NCBI GenBank assembly: GCA_964486825.1
Contig: CAZAQS010000011.1
Coordinates: 1 to 42,668, forward strand
DNA from: CAZAQS01 sp964486825
GTDB taxonomy: Bacteria > Chloroflexota > Anaerolineae > Anaerolineales > UBA4823
Length of the DNA: 42,668 nucleotides
Direction of reading: 5' to 3'
The notes under the pieces were generated by a model. The model made no database searches, was not told the DNA's origin, and saw nothing but the letters and a program-made list of their open reading frames with translations. Shown here one piece after another: positions 15,508 to 22,977 of this stretch; position 1 is the first letter of the stretch; the number at the start of each line of letters is the position of its first letter. Made by a program: the position numbers and the translations under genes.

Positions 15508-17928
15508 TTATTCCCCCACCAGCCTTTGGAACCAATACCATAGCACGCCCCGAGCAGGTTTCCCGTTCACGGATATTCCCACATCCTGCAAGGACACCGG
15601 TGGGTAATAACCGCGCGACACAATTCCCTCTACCCACTCTAGCTGGTTGGTGGCCGCCATCATGGCGTTGTAAGCATCCACCTGCTCCTGCAGGTCACGC
15701 TCGGGCAGTTCTCCATCCGCAAGCGCCCCAGCCGCTCCAACCTGTGCGGAAGGGTATGCCAGGCCAAGGACCATCCGTTTCCCCGTCTCCTCATAGATAG
15801 GATAAGCGGTGGTTTCCAGCAATTCGGCAGCCCGGGCAGTCATTTCCGCTTCCCCCACATCCTCATCCGTTAATGAAGCTGACCACATCAGATAAACCTG
15901 GTCGAACTCGTCAATGAATACTGGATGTATTTCTGTCCCATCGACCAAGGGCATTGCCCATAATACCCTACCATGAAAACGCGATCTCACTTCGCCAATC
16001 AAGGTACGCCAGCGCTGTTCAGCATCCTCCGGCACGCGCGAGCTGGAGCCATCTGCAATCAAGCCGTCCGGTAGGGCTGGAGTAAGCCATTCACCGCCCA
16101 GGATGAGGATTCCGGCTCCATGTTGTTCAGCCAGGTCGGCATGGTGTAGCACGAACTCCTTGTAACGCTCGAACCATGCCACCCACCAGGCGAAATCCCG
16201 CTCCGCCTCCTTCCACCAGGCGCCAGTCTCCATAGGAAAGCGTACCGTGGGGAACAGAGCTGTTTGTACTCCCAGCCCGGCTGCGTGCTCGATATCCGTA
16301 ACAAGGTCTGCCCATAGCGGGTCAGCCCCCGGCTTTAGCTCGAGCACCGGCAAATTCTGGCGCGTAAAAGACCAGCTTGGTCGCAGAACCACCCAGTTTG
16401 CGTGCAACCCGGCTACCTGCTGCAACGCCTTCGGAATATAAGCCTGCCAGGAGGGATGGAAACCATCTTGGAACTCGATCCCGGCGACGAACCCCGGACC
16501 ACGACTGGGGATGCTCATATTGGGTACGGTTGCCGGGCTGAACGGGACATCCAGCCACGCCCAGCTTTCCACCACATCGTTAACAGTTAACGCTTCGTCC
16601 CCAGGGTTGACCTGGAAGCCCGTCGCGCCGTCTCCTTGGGTGCGGTCGTCATCCGCGATCCCACACTGCCCGTTACGACAGTAACGGTATGCCAGCGCCC
16701 CCATATCTTCTAACGGGCTGAACAACACATAGATCCAGCGATTGCCGCCCACCGGCCACATCGGGATCGGCTCGGTCCAACCGAAACCCGGGTTGAGCTG
16801 GAGGGTGACCAGCTCATCTGGAGGGGTATTCTCGGGAATAGTTATATCAAAAGTAACCGGCCCGGTTGGGCCATTACTCCAGGTATCGATTGCTTCTTCG
16901 AGGCGGGTATCCTGGTCAGGAACCACCAGCCGGCGCAAACGGGTTCCCCCATTTCTGTACCGTTCTGCATTCCAAAAACCATCTCCCAGCGTGTACTTAT
17001 AGTACAGGTCTTCGCCAACCGGTAGCTCAAGCTCAATCCGGTAACGCCCATCGGGTAGCGGTTGGAGCACCGGCATTCGTGGGGCCGCCAGGCTGAGCCC
17101 GCCTCTCAAGTCGCTAAAGGTATTGCCGAGCTGGTAAAGACTTCCTGCAAAGCGGATGGGCGTGGCCGGGATCGTCCCAGGGGGGACGGTCACGATGAAT
17201 TCAACCCGGACGGTCTGGGTTGGTACCAGTTCGAGCTGGGCAGGTGTAGTCGATTCTGCCGCCACGGTCGCCCCTTGTTGGTGCATGCGGTAGGAACCGT
17301 CAAGGGAATATGCCACCAGGTTATGGGTGCCGGGCGGAAGTCCTTCCAACAGGAAACCTCCATCTGAAGCGCTCAATGTGCTGGCCCCCCCTGCCAAGAC
17401 CATCAGGCCCGGTATCGGATCGCCCGTATCTGCATCCATGACCTGCCCCTGTATCCGGCCGCTGGACCCCCTGAAATTCGTGTCCGTCCAGCGGCTGATG
17501 ATATCACTAACTATACCCGGCCCATCTACTCGATACATGCGGTAGCGCACCATTCGTCCATCCGAAATATGCTCTTGTGCGCTTTCCCGGCTGTAGCGAT
17601 ATTTATGCAAGGTATCCAGCTCGAATGGCAGGATCACAAAGAAATGCAGGGAGTCTTCCGCTTGCATCAGATGCCTGGTGGGGTTTAACGCCAGGCCGGT
17701 CACCTCATCTAACAAGGTCAGGTAGAGCGAGTCGCCTGATGGCAGCGGTTCTGGCAATTCCACCCGGAAAGTCACCATAGCCTCTACGACCGGCGTGGGC
17801 AACACTTCAGCCGTTGCCTCCGGTTCATCGATCACAAAGGGATTGTTAGGAGTACAACTAACCAAAAGGAGCGCGACAGGTATCAGAACAAACAACATCA
17901 GCGTACGGAGGGGTTTCAAAGGTATCAT
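15508..17928 (-). CDS. Lipoprotein with tandem CBM-like domains and a TIM-barrel glycoside hydrolase-like domain
   Basis: An 806-residue secreted lipoprotein. A hydrophobic signal ends in a lipobox at about Cys25 (LLVSC). There follow a first beta-sandwich-like domain (about 50-110, with LHKYRYSRE) and a carboxypeptidase-regulatory-like fold (about 158-225, VMDADTGDPIPG). Then come two more similar beta domains (about 230-345 and 355-455), each with a Tyr/Arg-rich strand (LYYKYTLGD, LAYRYCRNG) as in starch-binding CBM20-type modules. From about 475 a barrel-like region has GGEWLTP as a candidate acid/base Glu, resembling GH113-like enzymes. I used the ATG at 17928, with GGTGA upstream. A TTG at 17943 is also open. 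Polysaccharide binding and hydrolysis are inferred, and the substrate is unknown. Confidence 0.72.
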   Translation of the reverse strand: MIPLKPLRTLMLFVLIPVALLLVSCTPNNPFVIDEPEATAEVLPTPVVEAMVTFRVELPEPLPSGDSLYLTLLDEVTGLALNPTRHLMQAEDSLHFFVILPFELDTLHKYRYSRESAQEHISDGRMVRYRMYRVDGPGIVSDIISRWTDTNFRGSSGRIQGQVMDADTGDPIPGLMVLAGGASTLSASDGGFLLEGLPPGTHNLVAYSLDGSYRMHQQGATVAAESTTPAQLELVPTQTVRVEFIVTVPPGTIPATPIRFAGSLYQLGNTFSDLRGGLSLAAPRMPVLQPLPDGRYRIELELPVGEDLYYKYTLGDGFWNAERYRNGGTRLRRLVVPDQDTRLEEAIDTWSNGPTGPVTFDITIPENTPPDELVTLQLNPGFGWTEPIPMWPVGGNRWIYVLFSPLEDMGALAYRYCRNGQCGIADDDRTQGDGATGFQVNPGDEALTVNDVVESWAWLDVPFSPATVPNMSIPSRGPGFVAGIEFQDGFHPSWQAYIPKALQQVAGLHANWVVLRPSWSFTRQNLPVLELKPGADPLWADLVTDIEHAAGLGVQTALFPTVRFPMETGAWWKEAERDFAWWVAWFERYKEFVLHHADLAEQHGAGILILGGEWLTPALPDGLIADGSSSRVPEDAEQRWRTLIGEVRSRFHGRVLWAMPLVDGTEIHPVFIDEFDQVYLMWSASLTDEDVGEAEMTARAAELLETTAYPIYEETGKRMVLGLAYPSAQVGAAGALADGELPERDLQEQVDAYNAMMAATNQLEWVEGIVSRGYYPPVSLQDVGISVNGKPARGVLWYWFQRLVGE

Positions 17929-17955
17929 GAATTCACCAGGCAAGCGAACAGGGGG

Positions 17956-18939
17956 CTACTGCTGAACACCCTGGTCGATGATTTTCAAAAGGATCTCCAG
18001 GTTAGGGATTTTTGAAACCGGTAGCCGGTAAGGGCTGCGACGGTCGATTGATTCTACCAAGAAGTAGCCAGATTGAACGTGAATCCGCTTCACATGCTCC
18101 CAGGGTACACTAAACATGCCAGGAAACAGGCGCCAATGGCGCACCTTAAGCCCCTGGCGATCGATTCGAACCGGTCCGAAACGTAGCGGCAGTCCTTCCC
18201 GGAACATGCGCGCCAGCTCCACCTGGAGACCTGGATACAAGTTGGCCTTGATTCTGCTGACCAATTCTGGCAGGTAGGGCATTCCGCGCTTCCCATCCCC
18301 CCATCCATGCAGGTGCAGGGGCCGGCCCTTACCTGGATAGAGGCTGACCTTGTAGTGCATATCGCCCGGCCTGAGACGGCCAGGTGCAGTGACTCCCTGG
18401 GCGATTCCGTCGATCTGCTCCCAGGGAAGGCTTTGTTTGCGCCGGCCTTCGATGTACAGGCCATTCGCATGCAAACGAACCCCAGGCTGAGTCCTGGCCC
18501 AATAGATAATGCCTACCGATAACCAGGTAAGCAGCACCCCACCCCCTAGTACAAGCCAGGGTACGCTCTTGAAGAGAGCCGGAACCGGTCCAAAACGATC
18601 ATAATTAATGAATGCCAGGTATCCGCCATAGCTAAGTACTGCTATGCTGAGCACTGCGCCACCCACATCCCAGGCCCATTTGAAAGCCCGGCCAGGTGGA
18701 GAGGGCCGGTAAGCATAAATCAGGCGTCCTAGCTCCGGTTCCGAAGAGCTGGCTTCATCTTCAATAGCAATGCGTACGGGTTGGGTTTTCACCGGCTGGG
18801 TATCGGCAGTGGGAGGGCTGCCTGGCTTTTGTTGCCCCGAGGATATACCAGCAGGCCTCGCCTGTGCGAGGCCTGCTGTAGTAGCCAGGCTAACCGGTAC
18901 CGGCCTGACCGGTTGTGTATCCTCACTAAGCGGGCACAA
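17956..18939 (-). CDS. Two-helix membrane protein with a PH-like (DUF6585-like) domain
   Basis: A 327-residue protein. The first ~70 residues are a polar Pro/Thr/Gln-rich segment with repeated TQPV motifs. Two membrane helices follow (about 93-111 and 126-147). A beta-rich cytoplasmic part then has the pattern of bacterial PH-like folds (GVRLHANGLYIEG, LPWEQIDGI), with a similar repeat near the end (VRIDRQGLKV, VPWEHVKRI). The start is uncertain: the frame opens at a TTG (18939) that overlaps the DUF35 gene's stop by 14 bases, and no good Shine-Dalgarno is seen. A strong hairpin (18849-18878) lies within the N-terminal coding part. The function is unknown. Confidence 0.6.
   Translation of the reverse strand: MCPLSEDTQPVRPVPVSLATTAGLAQARPAGISSGQQKPGSPPTADTQPVKTQPVRIAIEDEASSSEPELGRLIYAYRPSPPGRAFKWAWDVGGAVLSIAVLSYGGYLAFINYDRFGPVPALFKSVPWLVLGGGVLLTWLSVGIIYWARTQPGVRLHANGLYIEGRRKQSLPWEQIDGIAQGVTAPGRLRPGDMHYKVSLYPGKGRPLHLHGWGDGKRGMPYLPELVSRIKANLYPGLQVELARMFREGLPLRFGPVRIDRQGLKVRHWRLFPGMFSVPWEHVKRIHVQSGYFLVESIDRRSPYRLPVSKIPNLEILLKIIDQGVQQ
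18849..18878. repeat. Perfect 13-bp inverted repeat with 4-base loop
   Basis: CAGCAGGCCTCGC (18849-18861) and GCGAGGCCTGCTG (18866-18878) are exact reverse complements separated by CTGT. In RNA from the minus strand this is a very stable hairpin near the start of the membrane-protein gene. No T run follows on either strand, so a classic intrinsic terminator is unlikely. Confidence 0.75.
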
Positions 18940-19471
18940 AGTAAACGTCCGTAGGTTTAAGCTTGCTGTTCCTGAGAAATTGTGGTTGTACCTGCATACC
19001 GATCCAGTCCAGGTTGGCCTGGTCGGGGTCGACGCCCAGCAGGCGGGTCAACAAGAGCGTGTTGACGCCCTCGAACTCTATCAAAGCCAGTACGAAGGGC
19101 GTCTCAGGCAAGAACTCTTCCGATCCAAAGAAACATACGGTAAAGGCATGCACGCGAGCAGATCGATCACTGATGTCGATCCATTCCGTCTCCCGGCCGG
19201 AGAACATGTCATGGCCGCGAGGGTTGGCGTAGGTATAACCTGACTCGGTTTCTCGGCATGCAAGCAAGCGCCGGTTGCTTAGCGCAGCAAACCAGGGACT
19301 GTCCTGACCATAAGAATGCAGGTAGGTAATTTTGTATTCCTGCTCGATGGAGATAGGAGTTAACTTTTTCAGGATCGAGAGCGATTCGGGATCATTATCT
19401 ACAGGGAAGGGCACGTTATGGACGATGTACCCGCCCAGGCTTTCATCTTTTCTAGTAGGAAGTGTTGGCAT
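18926..19471 (-). CDS. DUF35 OB-fold protein, thiolase-associated, with degenerate zinc ribbon
   Basis: A 181-residue protein of the DUF35 family, which pairs a small zinc ribbon with an OB-fold and binds thiolases or ketosynthase-like enzymes, probably touching CoA substrates. The N-terminal half has the usual WFAALSNRRLLACRE context, but the four-cysteine ribbon is reduced to a single Cys (Cys72) there. The OB part continues from about 95 (GRETEWIDISDRSARVHAF) to the end. It starts 42 bases after the thiolase stop, with AGAGG before the ATG. Its place next to a thiolase gene supports a complex with that protein. The zinc loss is visible, and its consequence is unknown. Confidence 0.82.
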   Translation of the reverse strand: MPTLPTRKDESLGGYIVHNVPFPVDNDPESLSILKKLTPISIEQEYKITYLHSYGQDSPWFAALSNRRLLACRETESGYTYANPRGHDMFSGRETEWIDISDRSARVHAFTVCFFGSEEFLPETPFVLALIEFEGVNTLLLTRLLGVDPDQANLDWIGMQVQPQFLRNSKLKPTDVYFVPA

Positions 19472-19513
19472 CGTAATCCTCTCCGATTTTTTCCAGATGC
19501 TGACCGAAGCCGG

Positions 19514-20878
19514 TCAGCCTTCCTTTTCCATGACTGTTACGGTCACGTACGTTCCTGTCCCTGCATGGGAGTGGATGGCGCCCTTGCGCGCATCCGGCAC
19601 CTGCAAGGTTTCGTCGCCAAAATGAACACCGATCGAGCCTTGCAGCTGCCAGATGGCAAATACAGCCTGCATTAAGCCGGTCGCGCCTACGGGATGCCCG
19701 CAAGCGATCAACCCGCCGGAGGGATTTACAGGACAGATGGGCGCTTCGCTCAACTGGAGGCCGTATTCGATCCCAGGCATATAGGCCTTACCGGAGGCTG
19801 CAAAAGGCCCTCCCTCGCCATAGCGACATAAGCCAAGGTCTTCGTATGTCTGAATCTCGCTTGACGTGTAAGCATCATGCAGCTCAACGAAATCCAATTC
19901 ATGCAGTGGATCTGAGATACCAGCCGACTTCCAGGCCATATTCCCGGCTGTCCGGCCCGCCCTGAATGAGTGTATGCCTGGGTAGCGTGTACCATGCTCC
20001 CATAACCGGCGGTAATAAGTGGCGGTCTCTTCAGAGGAGCGCTCCTGCTCTGTTGCGTAATGTTCCATGAAATCATCGTAATTCACATGCGGCCGGTCCG
20101 CCATGCGCATGGCATCCGTGCCCCGCCCGACGCCGCTCACCAGGACCAGTGGGCGTGGAATTCTTGCTCCAGCCGCTTCTAGCTTTTGCAGACCCTCCTC
20201 AGATGCCAGGATGGTTGCCGCTGCCCCATCTGACATCACGCAAATATCCAGGCGGGTCAGTGGCCAGGCTACCATGGGCGAACTGCGCACGTCCTCGATC
20301 GTGTAGCGGTTCCGCTTCTGTGCATACGGGTTATGGTAAGCGTTCAGGTGATTTTTCACGCTCACCGCCGCCATCTGCTCCACGGTGGTTCCAAACTCCT
20401 TCATATGGCGCGTGACCATCATGGCATAGTATCCGGAATAAAAGCCGCCCACCGGGTAATCAAAGGAAACATCCGAGGCCAGAGCGATGAACTCGTTACC
20501 CTTCCAGGTTTCCACATGACTCATCGTCTCGAATCCATAGGCTACACATACGTCCATATGCCCGCTGGCGATAGATTTCCAGGCCTCCTGGAAACAGATG
20601 CCACCTGTTGCCCCACCACCTTCCACGCGATGACCCGGCTTTGGGCACAAGCCGAGGTAGTCCTGGGCCATGATGGCGGCCATTAATTGGCGTGTAAAAT
20701 GGTCGGAGAAATAGGAAGCCACGGAACCATCCACGATATTCGTGAAAGTGGGGAAGTCCAGGCCAATATCAGCGATAGCGTAGTCGTAGGCTTCCTTGAC
20801 GACGGCCTGGAAGGTTTTATCGGGTCGAGCTTTGGCAAACTTGGAGACACCACCGGAAACTGCATACACTGGTCTCAT
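19514..20878 (-). CDS. Thiolase-superfamily protein (SCP2-type) lacking the nucleophilic Cys
   Basis: A 454-residue protein with the thiolase fold in SCP2-like order: an N-terminal RVEGGGATGGICF segment (residues 84-96), ELHDAYTSSE in the second half, GGLIACGHPVGATG (His395 in GHP) and a final SHAGTG strand. In active thiolases the first segment reads N-C-A-T-G or A-C-A-S-G. Here Gly89 stands at the Cys position, and the nearest Cys is Cys95. AAGGAGAT precedes the ATG. The DUF35 gene follows directly. It is annotated by fold as an acetyl-CoA acetyltransferase-like protein. True Claisen or thiolytic activity is doubtful, and an acyl-carrier or decarboxylase-like role is possible. Confidence 0.85.
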   Translation of the reverse strand: MRPVYAVSGGVSKFAKARPDKTFQAVVKEAYDYAIADIGLDFPTFTNIVDGSVASYFSDHFTRQLMAAIMAQDYLGLCPKPGHRVEGGGATGGICFQEAWKSIASGHMDVCVAYGFETMSHVETWKGNEFIALASDVSFDYPVGGFYSGYYAMMVTRHMKEFGTTVEQMAAVSVKNHLNAYHNPYAQKRNRYTIEDVRSSPMVAWPLTRLDICVMSDGAAATILASEEGLQKLEAAGARIPRPLVLVSGVGRGTDAMRMADRPHVNYDDFMEHYATEQERSSEETATYYRRLWEHGTRYPGIHSFRAGRTAGNMAWKSAGISDPLHELDFVELHDAYTSSEIQTYEDLGLCRYGEGGPFAASGKAYMPGIEYGLQLSEAPICPVNPSGGLIACGHPVGATGLMQAVFAIWQLQGSIGVHFGDETLQVPDARKGAIHSHAGTGTYVTVTVMEKEG

Positions 20879-20971
20879 AGGACTATCTCCTTTCCGAATG
20901 TTGGTAGGGGAGAAAGCTGCTCATATCCGGGACCGTGATAGACCAGTCCTGCGGACTGCAGGCAGCCACCG

Positions 20972-21859
20972 TCATTGACTATCGGCCTGGATTTTCCCAG
21001 CCGCTTGAGCCCGTGCTAGAACCCTTTGCGCGGCTTTCAGAATAGGGGCATCGATCATTTTTCCGTCCAAGGCGAAAGCGCCCCTTCCGGCTTGTTGGTG
21101 CTCTTCGAAGGCCCGCAGGATACGTTCTGCATGGTTGATCTCCTCATCGCCAGGGGTAAAAGCATTCTGGACAGGAACGACCTGGTTCGGATGGATGATT
21201 TGTTTGCCCGCGTAGCCTAACTGTGCCCCTCGCCTGGCCTCTTCACGTAATCCCTCGATATCATGGAAATCCACAAAAACCATATCGATGGCTTGCAAAT
21301 CGAAAGCCGCCGCGTGTGTTACGACAGCGCTACGGGCGTAGAATACCTCCCAGGCTTCAGGAGTTCGGATGGCGCCCATATCTCCGGCATAATCTTCAGC
21401 CCCGAAAACCAGAGCGCGTAAGCGGGGGTGGGCGGATGCAATTTGTGCCAGGCTCACGATAGCTCGGGCTGTCTCTATGATCACGATCATACCCATCCTG
21501 CCCCGCTCCGCCTTCGATAAGCCCTCTGCAGCATCGATCTGTGCACCTACCCAGCGGACCTGATCGGGGTGCTCGACTTTGGGGACAACAATGCCGTCCG
21601 GTTTGGCGGGGAGGACGGCCTCCAGGTCTTCCATCTCCAGTCCCGAACCCACCGGGTTGATACGCGCCAGGCGCTCTGAGCGCCCAAAATCTAACGATCC
21701 GAGAGCCTGCATGATGATCGTGCGCGCTTCTGCCTTGCGGTTTTGGGCTACCCCATCCTCCATGTCCAGGCAAACACAATCCACATCCAGCGTAGTTGCT
21801 TTGTGGATCTTACGCAGATCATCTCCGGGCATATACAACAAGGCCCGCCGAGCCCGCAT
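20972..21859 (-). CDS. CitE/CLYBL-like acyl-CoA lyase
   Basis: A 295-residue TIM-barrel protein of the HpcH/HpaI-CitE group. Visible motifs are LLYMPGDD at the N-terminus, CLDMEDGV, the metal-site Glu in VIIETARAI and the Asp in FGAEDYAGDMGAIRT. Relatives cleave or condense 3-hydroxyacyl-CoAs: malyl-CoA, beta-methylmalyl-CoA and citramalyl-CoA lyases. It is standalone, with no citrate-lyase alpha or gamma genes nearby, which argues against citrate lyase. The ATG at 21859 follows GGGAGGT at proper spacing. A GTG at 21865 is less likely. Among carboxylase, MaoC and thiolase genes, it probably performs the C-C cleavage of a branched dicarboxyl-CoA, by inference. Confidence 0.82.
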   Translation of the reverse strand: MRARRALLYMPGDDLRKIHKATTLDVDCVCLDMEDGVAQNRKAEARTIIMQALGSLDFGRSERLARINPVGSGLEMEDLEAVLPAKPDGIVVPKVEHPDQVRWVGAQIDAAEGLSKAERGRMGMIVIIETARAIVSLAQIASAHPRLRALVFGAEDYAGDMGAIRTPEAWEVFYARSAVVTHAAAFDLQAIDMVFVDFHDIEGLREEARRGAQLGYAGKQIIHPNQVVPVQNAFTPGDEEINHAERILRAFEEHQQAGRGAFALDGKMIDAPILKAAQRVLARAQAAGKIQADSQ

Positions 21860-21928
21860 ACTCACCTCCCACTAATCATATCAGAGGACTTAATTAAACT
21901 GTAAGAAGTTAAATTTGGGTAGCGTGTT

Positions 21929-22408
21929 CTAGGCGCTAGTCCAGCTATCCATGCCAGAGGGTGGTCTTTTCAGGAACAGGACAGTCCTCTCCATCTCCAA
22001 TACGATTGTACCATCCTGCTTCCGGCCGGTTTGCTTCAGACGAACCAACCCGGCTTCCGGCCTGGAGCGTGACTCGCGCTTCTCGAGCACTTCCGTCTCA
22101 GCATAGAGGGTATCGCCGTGAAAGACAGGCTGAGGATGCGATACCTGCTCGTACCCCAGGTTAGCGATAATTGTCCCTTCCGTAAGCTCGCTCACCGATA
22201 GCCCTACCACCAGGCCTAATGTGAAAATCCCGTTTACGATACGACGCCCGTGTATACTGCGAGCAGCAAAATCTTCATTAATATGCAAGGGTTGGGTGTT
22301 CATGGTAAGTGAGCAAAACAGCACGTTATCCATTTCCGTGATCGTACGCCCATTGGCATGCCGGATCCGTTCGCCAACTTGCAAATCTTCGTAATATTTA
22401 CCGGTCAT
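21929..22408 (-). CDS. MaoC-like (hot-dog fold) hydratase/dehydratase
   Basis: A 159-residue hot-dog-fold protein. The N-terminal YYEDLQVGERI pattern and the long helix region TMNTQPLHINEDFA mark a MaoC-like enzyme. In the classical motif G-D-x-N-P-x-H the Asp and His are catalytic. Here the His is kept and an Asn stands at the Asp position, as I recall for a MaoC subgroup that includes mesaconyl-CoA hydratase-like proteins. The ATG at 22408 has GGAGGAG upstream. The frame stays open further 5', but that part has no family resemblance. It probably hydrates a branched unsaturated acyl-CoA made by the neighbouring carboxylase. Confidence 0.82.
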   Translation of the reverse strand: MTGKYYEDLQVGERIRHANGRTITEMDNVLFCSLTMNTQPLHINEDFAARSIHGRRIVNGIFTLGLVVGLSVSELTEGTIIANLGYEQVSHPQPVFHGDTLYAETEVLEKRESRSRPEAGLVRLKQTGRKQDGTIVLEMERTVLFLKRPPSGMDSWTSA

Positions 22409-22442
22409 TGCTCCTCCAGTGGTGATTCGATCCGGGTCGCCA

Positions 22443-22976
22443 TTAAGATGCATTTGTACCGGTCCGAGAGTGAGGCTCTTCATCCAATTGGATATCCTCG
22501 ATAAATGCCAACTCCTGATCGCGATTGACGCTTTGCCCCTTCTGCACAGCAAGGCGGGCGACCCGGCCTGCCTTCGGAGCCTGTACACGGATCTCCATTT
22601 TCATCGCCTCCAGCAACATCAAGGTCCCCCCCTTTTCGACCAGCACGCCCTCAGCAACATGGATATCGCGGACCTGAGCTGGCATAGGAGCGCGCAAGCT
22701 GCCGGCGCTTTCCCCTTCTATCCCGCGCCGGCTCCCCAGGGTGGGCTTCTCCAGCAGGTACGTGCAGCCATCCATAGAAATCCAACGCTTCCCCCCCTGC
22801 TCGGCCCAGTACAAGGTCACCGGACGGCCTTCAAAAAGCAGGCTCAGCTGCCCGGGCTGTGCATCCAAGACATTCAGCTCGTAAGGAACTCCATCAACTT
22901 GAGCCAGGTAGCCCTCCGCGTTTCGCTCAATCGATATATCGTAAACCTCCTGGCCCCATTGGAAACGGTATCTCAT
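22443..22976 (-). CDS. Biotin carboxyl carrier subunit of acyl-CoA carboxylase
   Basis: A 177-residue biotinyl protein. The C-terminal lipoyl/biotinyl domain begins about residue 95 (RAPMPAQV) and contains the biotinylation motif EAMKME, with the target lysine at about 126. The N-terminal ~90 residues form the linker and beta domain seen as the C-terminal extension of methylcrotonyl- and propionyl-CoA carboxylase alpha chains, here as a separate gene. The ATG at 22976 is preceded by GGTGA. A GTG at 22988 would overlap the biotin carboxylase stop further. It should shuttle carboxybiotin between the biotin carboxylase and the carboxyltransferase encoded next to it. Confidence 0.88.
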   Translation of the reverse strand: MRYRFQWGQEVYDISIERNAEGYLAQVDGVPYELNVLDAQPGQLSLLFEGRPVTLYWAEQGGKRWISMDGCTYLLEKPTLGSRRGIEGESAGSLRAPMPAQVRDIHVAEGVLVEKGGTLMLLEAMKMEIRVQAPKAGRVARLAVQKGQSVNRDQELAFIEDIQLDEEPHSRTGTNAS

Positions 22977-22977
22977 G

